Source: Actinophytocola sp044466355 (GTDB taxonomy: Bacteria > Actinomycetota > Actinomycetes > Mycobacteriales > Pseudonocardiaceae). Taken from it: a DNA stretch of 22,292 nt. This document shows, piece after piece, positions 7,968 through 14,424 of this stretch; the first letter of the stretch is position 1; each line of letters opens with the position of its first letter. The DNA lies in NCBI RefSeq assembly GCF_044466355.1, contig NZ_JBITMQ010000034.1, forward strand, positions 1-22,292, given 5' to 3'. A program made the position numbers and the translations under genes. The notes below the pieces were generated by a model. That model was not told the DNA's origin. It was given only the letters and a program-made list of their open reading frames with translations, and ran no database searches.

Positions 7968-9346
7968 ACGGGCCATCGCTGCGGTTCCTGGGCGGTGTGG
8001 GCACCGTGACCGGCAGCAAGTACCTCGTCGCCGGTGATGCCGCCGAGGTTCTGGTCGACTGCGGACTGTTCCAGGGGCTGGCCCCGCTGCGCCGCAGGAA
8101 CTGGCGACCGCCGCCACTCGACGTCGAACGGCTGTCCGCCGTGGTGCTGACACACGCGCACCTGGACCACTGCGGGTACCTACCTGTGCTGGTCCGGGCA
8201 GGGTGGCGCGGACCTGTCTACGCGACTGAGGGGACCGCGAAGCTGGCGTCGATCGTGCTCGCCGACAGCGCGCACCTGATGGTGGAGGAGGCAGCGCACG
8301 CCAACAGGCACGGCTGGAGCAAGCACCACCCCGCGCTGCCGCTGTACGACGAGCAAGACGCCGCTCACGCGTCGGCGCTGCTGCACACCGTCGGCTTCGG
8401 ACAGGCGGTGCCGGTTGCGGACGGTGTGACGGCGGAGTTCGGTCGTGCCGGGCACATCCTCGGTTCGGCGTGGGTGCGGCTGGCGATCGGCGGGCGAACG
8501 CTGGTGACCAGTGGGGACCTCGGCCGTCCCGGCCACCAGGTACTGCTGCCGCCCGACCCACGGCCCGAATGCGACGTGCTGCTGCTCGAATCGACCTACG
8601 GCAGGCGGGAGCGGCACGACGAGGAGGATGCCGTGGCGCTGTTCGCCGAGACGATCCGGCGCACGACGGCCCGCGGCGGAAGCGTGCTGATCCCCGCGTT
8701 CGCGGTCGATCGCACCGAGGTGATCCTGCTGGAGTTGGTCAAGCTGATGCGTTCTGGCGCGATCCCGGCGCTGCCGGTGCTCGTCGACAGCCCGATGGCG
8801 CTGGCGTCGCTGGACGTGTACCGCGACGCGATCGCAGGGCACTGGCCCGAGGTGCGGCCGGAGCTCGGGCTGGCGGCCGACCCGTTCGACCCGGGGACCC
8901 TCGCGGAACTGCACACCGTGGCGGAGTCGATGACCGCGAACCACCCCCGGCTGCCGTCGATCATCATCTCCGCGTCCGGGATGGCCACTGGCGGGCGGGT
9001 CCTGCACCATCTCGAGTCCCTGCTGCCCGACCGGCGGAACACGGTCGTGATCGTGGGCTACGCGGCCGCGGGCACGCGCGCCCGCACCCTCGTGAACGGG
9101 GCCACCGAGGTCAAGATCCACGGGCGGTACGTACCGGTGCGCGCGGACGTCGTGTCGCTGGACGCGTTCAGCGCGCACGCGGACGCCAGTGAGCTGGTCG
9201 ACTGGGCGACCGCGGCACCCGCCCCGGCCACCGCCTACCTCGTGCACGGCGAAGCCGACGCCGCGCACGTCCTCGCCGACCAGCTTCGGGACAAGCACGG
9301 GTGGAACGCGGTCGTGCCGAGGGACGAGGAGCGGGTGCTGATCTGA
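7964..9346 (+). CDS. Beta-CASP metallo-beta-lactamase-fold RNA hydrolase
   Basis: The product is 460 residues from ATG 7964, which overlaps the previous stop by four bases and has GGGGA upstream. The N-terminus RFLGGVGTVTGSKYLV and the metal site HAHLDHCG (64-71) are typical of the family. They are followed by AGHILGSAW (third motif His), TSGDLGRPG (motif 4 Asp) and LLESTYGRRE (motif A). The beta-CASP insert then runs from about residue 220, with IPAFAVDRTEVILLEL, VDSPMA, SASGMATGGRVLHHLE and a final DAFSAHADASELVDW. The length is normal. Such proteins are two-zinc nucleases acting on RNA, related to CPSF73 and bacterial YsgA-like proteins. All metal ligands appear present, so it should be active. 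Its coupling to a surface protein gene is unusual for an RNA enzyme. Confidence 0.9.
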   Translation: MNGPSLRFLGGVGTVTGSKYLVAGDAAEVLVDCGLFQGLAPLRRRNWRPPPLDVERLSAVVLTHAHLDHCGYLPVLVRAGWRGPVYATEGTAKLASIVLADSAHLMVEEAAHANRHGWSKHHPALPLYDEQDAAHASALLHTVGFGQAVPVADGVTAEFGRAGHILGSAWVRLAIGGRTLVTSGDLGRPGHQVLLPPDPRPECDVLLLESTYGRRERHDEEDAVALFAETIRRTTARGGSVLIPAFAVDRTEVILLELVKLMRSGAIPALPVLVDSPMALASLDVYRDAIAGHWPEVRPELGLAADPFDPGTLAELHTVAESMTANHPRLPSIIISASGMATGGRVLHHLESLLPDRRNTVVIVGYAAAGTRARTLVNGATEVKIHGRYVPVRADVVSLDAFSAHADASELVDWATAAPAPATAYLVHGEADAAHVLADQLRDKHGWNAVVPRDEERVLI

Positions 9347-9416
9347 CCACGTCAGGCCGGTGGAGCCGGGGGCGTGCCAGGTTGCTCCGAACCTGATGCG
9401 CGGGAGGTGCCCGTCG

Positions 9417-10205
9417 ATGGAAGAGAGCATGTTGGCCGGCGGCATGTCGTGCCTGCGGGTCGGCGCCGGGCGGCCACTGGTGTTCCTGCCCGGCCTGACC
9501 GCCCATCATCGCCCACCCCGGGGCATGGACCGGCGATTCCAGCGCGGGCAGTGTGCGCTGCTCGCCCACGGTCGGGAGGTGTGGTGGCTCAACCGGCGCC
9601 CCGGCCTGTCGGCGGGCACGCCGATGGCCGACATCGCCGGTGACTACGCCACCGCCCTGCGGGACCGGTTCGGTGCGCCCGTCGACGTGGTCGGGGTGTC
9701 CACCGGCGGTAGCGTCGCCCTGCAACTGGCCGCCGACTACCCCGAGCTGGTGCGCCGCCTGGTCATCGTCTCCGCCGCCTACCGGCTCGGTCCGTTCGGC
9801 CGCACCTGCCAGCGCGAGACCGCGGCGGCGTTGCGTGCGGGCCGGGCCCGGCGCGCGTCGGCCGCGATGATGGCCATCATCGGCGCGCACGCCACGACCC
9901 GTCGCGTCATGCGGGTGGTGGGCTGGCTCCTGGGGCCGGTCTTCCTCGGCCGCGGGGACACCGACCTGCTGGCCACGGTCGAAGCCGAGGACGTCCTCGA
10001 CCTTCACGACCGCCTGGCCGACATCACCGTGCCCACCCTCGTCGTGGGTGGCGGCCGGGACGCCTGTTATGGCCGCGAACTGCTCGAGCGGACGGGCGAA
10101 CTCATCCCGCACGGCGCGACCCTGATCTACCCTGGCAAGGGACACATGGGTGTCCAGAACCGCCGGGTCGCGCGGGACATCCTGGCGTTCCTCAGCCCGT
10201 CATAG
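9417..10205 (+). CDS. Alpha/beta hydrolase
   Basis: The product is 262 residues from ATG 9417, preceded by GGGAGG (9402-9407) nine bases away; an in-frame GTG at 9360 has no such support. It has an alpha/beta hydrolase order: LVFLPGLTAHHR (oxyanion strand), the nucleophile elbow VVGVSTGGSVAL with Ser95, a helical cap rich in Arg and Ala with a hydrophobic segment (RVVGWLLGPVFLG), then TLVVGGGRDACY with Asp215 and IYPGKGHMGV with His243. The triad is therefore complete. The closest look is to small esterase or lipase-type hydrolases of actinobacteria. The gene starts 70 bases after the metallo-hydrolase on the same strand and may share its transcript. The substrate cannot be inferred. Confidence 0.85.
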   Translation: MEESMLAGGMSCLRVGAGRPLVFLPGLTAHHRPPRGMDRRFQRGQCALLAHGREVWWLNRRPGLSAGTPMADIAGDYATALRDRFGAPVDVVGVSTGGSVALQLAADYPELVRRLVIVSAAYRLGPFGRTCQRETAAALRAGRARRASAAMMAIIGAHATTRRVMRVVGWLLGPVFLGRGDTDLLATVEAEDVLDLHDRLADITVPTLVVGGGRDACYGRELLERTGELIPHGATLIYPGKGHMGVQNRRVARDILAFLSPS

Positions 10206-10412
10206 GGACCGTTCCCCGCACGATCCGTGCGATGTCCAGTCGCTGGACGCCGTGGACGGCGGGGTGCTCGAATGCCTGTCCGGTGTAGAGGTCGAAGTGC
10301 CCGAGCGGGGAGTGCCGGATGTCCGCGTGCGGTGCCCGGGCCGAAACACAGGCCGCGAACCGGCTGGACGCCTGCAGATCGTGATCCGCCAGGCACATCA
10401 ACAAGGGCATCG
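10192..10412 (-). pseudogene. C-terminal fragment of a second alpha/beta hydrolase
   Basis: The minus strand from about 10412 reads PLLMCLADHDLQASSRFA (acid residue of an alpha/beta hydrolase triad), then ARAPHADIRHSPLGHFDLYT (catalytic His) and a final helix, ending at TGA 10194-10192. This is the last 70 or so residues of a hydrolase whose first three quarters are missing; upstream the frame becomes low-complexity Arg-rich shadow. The stop overlaps the end of the plus-strand hydrolase by 14 bases. The two differ in sequence, so it is not a copy of its neighbour. Confidence 0.65.
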
Positions 10413-10851
10413 ACAACCGCCTCGCAGGTGGCCGTCGCCTCCGGCTCCCGGTGACACGGCCACCCGTCGATAGTCCTCGCGGTGAGCGGCGACGCCGATC
10501 ACCGCTAGCTAGCTGGAGTGTAATGCTGACCGTGCCCGCGGCACACCGCGGCAGATCTGTCGTTTCGATGAGTGGCGCACGCGGTACCACGAGAACGACG
10601 CAAGGTTCCGACGGCGGATGCAACGCCGGTGCGCTTGTTGTCGCCACATGGGGTTGCTCCGCATGCCTCCAGCAATCGTATGGCGGTGCTTGGTGCGGCT
10701 CGGGCGGTCGACGGTGGATGAAGGAGAAGGAGAAAATCGGGAGAGTTCACTATGCTGGGTGTGGGGCAAACTCCCTTCAACGAATCTGAATCGTCCTGTT
10801 TTGTGCAGGGGTTTCTCTATTTCTGCAGGCCAGGGAATTTCGATAACGACG
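10413..10851. other. Gene-free stretch left of the attachment site
   Basis: No frame in these 440 bases has credible protein composition or a start with a ribosome site. Base composition drops noticeably from about 10720, with A/G-rich runs such as AAGGAGAAGGAGAAAATC. Because it abuts the tRNA half-site, this is probably the end of a mobile element or debris from one. Confidence 0.4.
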
Positions 10852-10894
10852 CTGGGGGTCAAGGGGTCGCAGGTTCAAATCCTGTCAGCCCGAC
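10852..10894 (+). other. 3' half of a tRNA, probably tRNA-Pro(GGG): att site remnant
   Basis: The bases fold as the second half of a tRNA: anticodon loop CTGGGGG (10852-10858, anticodon GGG), 3' anticodon stem TCAAG, variable GGGTC, T-arm GCAGG-TTCAAAT-CCTGT (10869-10885) and acceptor strand CAGCCCG with discriminator A (10886-10893). The 5' half is missing: CGACG precedes the loop instead of CTTGA, and no CGGGCTG acceptor partner lies at the right distance. Tyrosine recombinases cross over in the anticodon loop and leave just such 3' halves at one end of an integrated element. pSAM2 of Streptomyces uses a tRNA-Pro gene in this way. Confidence 0.7.
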
Positions 10895-10901
10895 GGTCGG
10901 A

Positions 10902-10947
10902 CAGAAGCCCTCTGAACTGGTTGTTTCGTCAGCTCAGAGGGCTTCTG
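10902..10947 (+). terminator. Hairpin terminator following the tRNA half
   Basis: CAGAAGCCCTCTGA (10902-10915) and TCAGAGGGCTTCTG (10934-10947) form a perfect 14-base-pair stem with an 18-base loop, followed by TTGTTCT. The distance and shape suit a terminator of a tRNA gene, so it probably belonged to the original host tRNA locus. Confidence 0.8.
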
Positions 10948-10993
10948 TTGTTCTCCGGAGTGGATCATCGCCAAGATCGTTTCCATGATCCTC

Positions 10994-11012
10994 TGGGGAC
11001 CATTTGGGGACC
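10994..11012 (+). repeat. Short direct repeat next to the attachment site
   Basis: TGGGGACC occurs at 10994-11001 and again at 11005-11012, an 11-base period, about one helical turn. Repeats like this near an att site can be arm-type integrase or excisionase sites. Two copies are few, so the call is tentative. Confidence 0.35.
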
Positions 11013-11021
11013 GCTGACCGT

Positions 11022-11762
11022 TCATGGCTCGGTCGGGCTCGACTTGTTCGCCGACCGCGAGGGAGCGTCGTCCTCGATGGCACGAAGGGCTTGGATGCAG
11101 AGGCGACCGAACTCTGTGGCGTACCACCTGCTTCCGAACCCCATTCCGTGCGTCTCGTCGCTGATTACGCCGAGGTTCTGCAGCCGTGCCACTACCGAGT
11201 CGATGATCGGAGTTGCGGCCGGGACGAGGTCAGTCAGGGGCGTGATCTTCCGCCCGGGGTTGGGGCGTTTGATCGCTGACTCGATCGAGCACAATTGATC
11301 GAGCACGAGGACATCTACCTGGTCCATGGCTGCCAGCGCCGTGATGATCTTGACCTGTTCATTCAGTTGTTCGTCGGTTTCGGCGAGGACGCCTTTGGCC
11401 AACGCTGCGCCGAGAGCGCGGATCTTGCGACGGTCGTCGCTTGTCGCGGCACCCTCGAGAGCTTTTGTCAGCAGCTCAAGTCGGCGGTCGTCCATGAGAG
11501 AGCGATGCACTAGCTCCGTTTCGTCAATCTGCCCCTGTTGTGTCGCCACATCAATCGCGAGTTGCACTCGGGTTGCCCGTCGCTCCACGACTGCCCGTAG
11601 TGCGTTCGAAGCCTCTTCCATCAAAGGGCCGCTAACCGCACCGACCAGCGGCCCGAGTATGGGTCCGAGCAACAGCGTGGCGACGACGCCGACACCGACA
11701 GCTCCTGACGCGGCCACTATGCGATCAGCCGTGGGTCCCGCTCGTCCTTCCAGTTCCTTCAT
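11022..11762 (-). CDS. Hypothetical protein with hydrophobic N-terminus and Abi-alpha/DUF4393-like layout
   Basis: The product is 246 residues from ATG 11762-11760, with GAGGGG about seven bases upstream; a GTG immediately before it and an ATG at 11801 are alternatives. A Gly/Val/Leu-rich segment (residues 17-42, containing VGVGVVATLLLGPILGPLVG) could insert in a membrane. A helical region follows: RRLELLTKALEGAATSDDRR, then ALGAALAKGVL and ALAAMDQVDVLVLDQLC. The end looks like a winged helix (VVARLQNLGVI ... SRWYATEFGRLCIQAL). This order resembles the Abi-alpha/DUF4393 family tied to phage abortive infection, but I see it as a pattern, not a firm match. The gene lies between the att site and the integrase gene, where mobile elements often carry cargo. 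Confidence 0.65.
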   Translation of the reverse strand: MKELEGRAGPTADRIVAASGAVGVGVVATLLLGPILGPLVGAVSGPLMEEASNALRAVVERRATRVQLAIDVATQQGQIDETELVHRSLMDDRRLELLTKALEGAATSDDRRKIRALGAALAKGVLAETDEQLNEQVKIITALAAMDQVDVLVLDQLCSIESAIKRPNPGRKITPLTDLVPAATPIIDSVVARLQNLGVISDETHGMGFGSRWYATEFGRLCIQALRAIEDDAPSRSANKSSPTEP

Positions 11763-11869
11763 CACTGCGCCCCTCGATTCCTGTTGATATAGGCAACTCA
11801 TCGTCCTGGCAGAGACCTCCGTAACAAGGCAGACTGCGTGTCTACGTCATTACTCGATGTGCGCTGCTG

Positions 11870-12622
11870 CTATACAGCTCGCAGGTTCGCGCGGCGGGGT
11901 GCCCGCAGGTGCTTGGACAGCAGGTCTCCGGCGTCGGTGACGGACTGGCGGTCCGGGTGCAGGTAGCGCTGTGTCGTGGTCAGCGATCCGTGCCCAGCGA
12001 TCTTGCGTAGGTGGTGCACCGGCACGCCCGCGTCGGCCATCCACGTGAGGCCGGTGTGCCGCAGGTCGTGCCGCCGTAGGTGCTCATACCCGAGCTTGCC
12101 CACGACGTCATCCCAACCGGTGACGTCTCGGAGTACGGCCGTGGTGATCCGGCCGCCGCGAGGCCCGACGAACAGCCGTGCGTCCGGGTCCCGGTTCACG
12201 GCCGCTATCCGTTGCTGAACCAGCTCCCGAATCTCCTCGATCAGCGGCACGGTGCGAGCGCGCTTGCCTTTCGTGCCCTTGTCGACCAGGCCGCCGGGGG
12301 AGGGGGTGGTCTGGCGTCGAACAGTCCACGTCCACTCGTCCGTGTTGATGTCCTTCACCCGGCAGCCGGACACCTCACCGATACGGGCTGCCGTGCAGGC
12401 TGCGAACAGCACCACGTCACCCCAGCCTTGGTACTCGCCGGAGGAGTTGGCGACCAGCGCGTCAGCGAGCCGGGTCAGCGTGTGCCAGTCCGGCAGGGCG
12501 AGTGAACGCGGGTCGTCCAGCTCGTCCTCGGCTTGCTTGTCCCAGGGGATGGGAGGATGCACCCGCCGGGAGAGAGGGGTAGCGGGCAGTGACGCGGTCG
12601 AAGGTGGGCTGGGGAACTGCAT
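11870..12622 (-). CDS. Tyrosine recombinase/integrase, N-terminally truncated
   Basis: The 250 residues contain the whole catalytic domain of a tyrosine recombinase: Arg80 in TAARIGEVSG, a Lys-rich beta hairpin VDKGTKGKRARTVPL, HDLRH (His185, Arg188), GHGSLTT (His211) and the nucleophile Tyr220 in TTQRYLHPD. The usual 150 or more N-terminal residues (arm-binding and core-binding helical domains) are missing, and an upstream in-frame TGA lies about 60 bases before the ATG, next to the end of the pentapeptide gene. No ribosome site precedes ATG 12622. The protein is probably unable to integrate DNA. The C-terminal end faces the tRNA half-site, as usual for such elements, but the Abi-like gene lies between them. 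Truncation is inferred from family length. Confidence 0.85.
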   Translation of the reverse strand: MQFPSPPSTASLPATPLSRRVHPPIPWDKQAEDELDDPRSLALPDWHTLTRLADALVANSSGEYQGWGDVVLFAACTAARIGEVSGCRVKDINTDEWTWTVRRQTTPSPGGLVDKGTKGKRARTVPLIEEIRELVQQRIAAVNRDPDARLFVGPRGGRITTAVLRDVTGWDDVVGKLGYEHLRRHDLRHTGLTWMADAGVPVHHLRKIAGHGSLTTTQRYLHPDRQSVTDAGDLLSKHLRAPRRANLRAV

Positions 12623-12682
12623 TGGTCCGCTCGTTACACCGCTGTGTTTGTCATCGCAGCAGGTCAGGCAAGTGGGTGATGA

Positions 12683-13771
12683 TCAGTAACCTGTTCCCGG
12701 GCGCCAGTCGGAGCGTGTCCGATAGCTGGAGCCTTCCTGTGTGGCACCGGACAGTGCGTCCTTGCGGAGGTCGCTGGTGGGCCATCGGGTTCCCTCGGAG
12801 AATTGTACCGATCCAACGTCCGCCCCATCGAGCATCGCACCGGTGAGGTCGGCACCCGATAGGTCAGCGCCGGTCAGCCGGGCATTGCGCAGGCTGGCTT
12901 CACGCAGCTTGGCTCCGGTGAGCACGGCGTCGGTGAGGTTGGCACCGGTGAAGTCGGCACGGATCGACTGCGCGGAACCGAGGTTGGCCTGGCTGAGGTC
13001 AGCCCTGGCGAAGTTCGTGTGGTCGAGCTTAGCGGAGGTGAAGGTCGCCTTGCTCAGCTTCGCGTCGGCGAACGCGGCGTCGCTGAGATCGGTTCGTTCG
13101 AGTTGGATGCCGCGTAGTTCGGCGCTGGTCAGGTCGATGGTGAGCCCGGACCACCGCTGGCTGTCCTGGCTCTCCGAGCTGATGGTCGCGGTCAGCCTGC
13201 GGTGCAGGATGCGTTGCGCTGTCAGCCGTACCTGTCGTTCCTGAATCCGCTCCTGATACATCTCGTCGTCAGTTGAGTCATCCTCGGCTGGTGGGGTGTA
13301 GGGCATGCGGAGGTAGGCGCAGATGACGTTGGCGATTGTCGGCCGTTGATCGGCGGCGCCGCTGCCCACCCTTTCCAGTGCGTACAGTCCCGCGAGCCGC
13401 ACTGGTGCCTTGTCGCTGCCGAGTTGGTCGGCCGCCTTGGTGTAGAGCTCGGTGATCCTCCGCTCGACTGCGTCGAGTTCGCTAACTCGGTCGGCCTCGT
13501 ACTGTCGGCTGAGCTCGAGTTCGGTGGACCGCTGCCGCCGCGCCGCGAGCCACAGGGCGACCACGCCACCGGCGCCAACGACGAGTGTGCCGGCCACCCT
13601 GATGGCTTCGAGCCGTCCGCGATCGGCCGGCGCACTACCGCCGAACAGCCAGGGCAGCGTGATCCCGGTAGCCACGGCGACGATGAGCAGCGCAACGCCG
13701 GTGACTGCGATCGCTTTGTTGGTGAGCGGAGCCACGGCGGGGCGACGAGTAGGCACTTCCTGAGACGTCAT
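12683..13771 (-). CDS. Membrane-anchored pentapeptide-repeat protein
   Basis: The product is 362 residues from ATG 13771-13769. Two membrane helices (AIAVTGVALLIVAVATGITL, 20-39; and VAGTLVVGAGGVVALWLAA, 59-77) are followed by a cytoplasmic helical part with ERRITELYTKAADQLGSDKA and APVRLAGLYALERVG (about 103-137), a block usual in actinobacterial proteins of this kind. Residues 213-325 are about 20 pentapeptide repeats of the A(D/N)Lxx type (GADLS GADLT GAMLD), which form a right-handed beta helix. A ribosome site is not visible and the ATG lies inside an inverted repeat. The frame stays open further upstream, but that extension overlaps the divergent gene and is not protein-like. Function is unknown; the two-helix anchor argues against the DNA-mimic role of Qnr-like proteins. 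Confidence 0.88.
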   Translation of the reverse strand: MTSQEVPTRRPAVAPLTNKAIAVTGVALLIVAVATGITLPWLFGGSAPADRGRLEAIRVAGTLVVGAGGVVALWLAARRQRSTELELSRQYEADRVSELDAVERRITELYTKAADQLGSDKAPVRLAGLYALERVGSGAADQRPTIANVICAYLRMPYTPPAEDDSTDDEMYQERIQERQVRLTAQRILHRRLTATISSESQDSQRWSGLTIDLTSAELRGIQLERTDLSDAAFADAKLSKATFTSAKLDHTNFARADLSQANLGSAQSIRADFTGANLTDAVLTGAKLREASLRNARLTGADLSGADLTGAMLDGADVGSVQFSEGTRWPTSDLRKDALSGATQEGSSYRTRSDWRPGTGY

Positions 13772-13787
13772 GCCATATTTGTGGCAG
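13769..13787. promoter_or_regulatory. Inverted repeat over the pentapeptide gene start, shared divergent region
   Basis: TGCCA-TATTTG-TGGCA (13771-13786) overlaps the ATG of the minus-strand gene and lies 48 bases before the GTG of the plus-strand operon. With one bulge the symmetry extends to TCAT/ATGA. A protein or hairpin here could control both transcripts. The A/T-rich centre is unusual for this DNA. Confidence 0.4.
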
Positions 13788-13833
13788 ATGAGACGCCCTG
13801 TGTCAGCGGTACGCGCCGAGGTTTGGGGGGCCT

Positions 13834-14418
13834 GTGTTCGGACGTCGTGGGATCGAGAAGGACCGCCACCGCGCGTCGAGTGAAATTCGGCAGTCAATCG
13901 CCTGCGCCGAAGCGGGGGCGCTGGCAACGGCGATGATCCACAGCAGGCGGGCGGAAGACTGCATCGACCGGTTGATGCGACATGAGCCTGATGGGCTGTA
14001 TCACCGGCTTGTCCTGGCCGGGCTGCTGTACAACCGCGCGACCATCTTGGATGGGCTCGGCGAAGGCGACGACTCGCTCGCTGCCGCTCGTACCGCCAAC
14101 GAGCTGTATGAGGACTTCGACCCCAGCCACGGAGATCCCTCGGCGGTCGCGCCCTTGCTCCGGGAGTTTCGGTCGGACAGCCAGGAGGTGGAAACACTCA
14201 TGGCGCAGGCTGCCGACGCTCGTGCGCGGTTTGCTCGGCTGTTGGCCAAGTACGACGGCAGATCAGCGGTCGAGGCGGTGCACCGGCACGGCTCGGCAGC
14301 GGTACAGACCTATCAGGCCCTCGTCCGAGCTGGACATCATTTCGGGCAGTCCGATGTCGCTAGGGTGACGGACCAGTACGACGCTGCCAAGAACCACCTC
14401 CGTGAGTTGGATCGGTGA
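13834..14418 (+). CDS. Helical-repeat (TPR-like) protein, single module
   Basis: The product is 194 residues from GTG 13834, after GGGGGG only three bases away, so the start may be leaderless or slightly different. The protein is all-helical and rich in Ala, Leu and Arg. Its core LAGLLYNRATILDGLGEGDD, SLAAARTANELYEDFDPSHG, ADARARFARLLAKYDG and an end helix (TYQALVRAGHHF) match, in order, the first half and again the second half of the next gene's product. The repeat style (paired helices, N-L-x-x-A spacing, LYxxxDP) suggests tetratricopeptide-like scaffolds that bind other proteins. No enzyme motif is seen. It begins an operon with the next gene and is divergent from the pentapeptide-repeat gene. 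Confidence 0.75.
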   Translation: MFGRRGIEKDRHRASSEIRQSIACAEAGALATAMIHSRRAEDCIDRLMRHEPDGLYHRLVLAGLLYNRATILDGLGEGDDSLAAARTANELYEDFDPSHGDPSAVAPLLREFRSDSQEVETLMAQAADARARFARLLAKYDGRSAVEAVHRHGSAAVQTYQALVRAGHHFGQSDVARVTDQYDAAKNHLRELDR

Positions 14419-14424
14419 TCGCTG

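Noticed and set aside
8180..9445. Long open frame antisense to the metallo-hydrolase
   Set aside because: His/Arg/Gly-rich shadow of a high-GC gene, with no domain and no ribosome site; the plus-strand gene has all family motifs.
10822..10894. A complete tRNA gene ending at 10894
   Set aside because: The 5' acceptor strand, D-arm and 5' anticodon stem are absent; only the part from the anticodon loop onward fits.
13772..14197. N-terminal extension of the pentapeptide protein beyond 13771
   Set aside because: Low-complexity Arg/Pro/Ser sequence that lies antisense to the helical-repeat gene.
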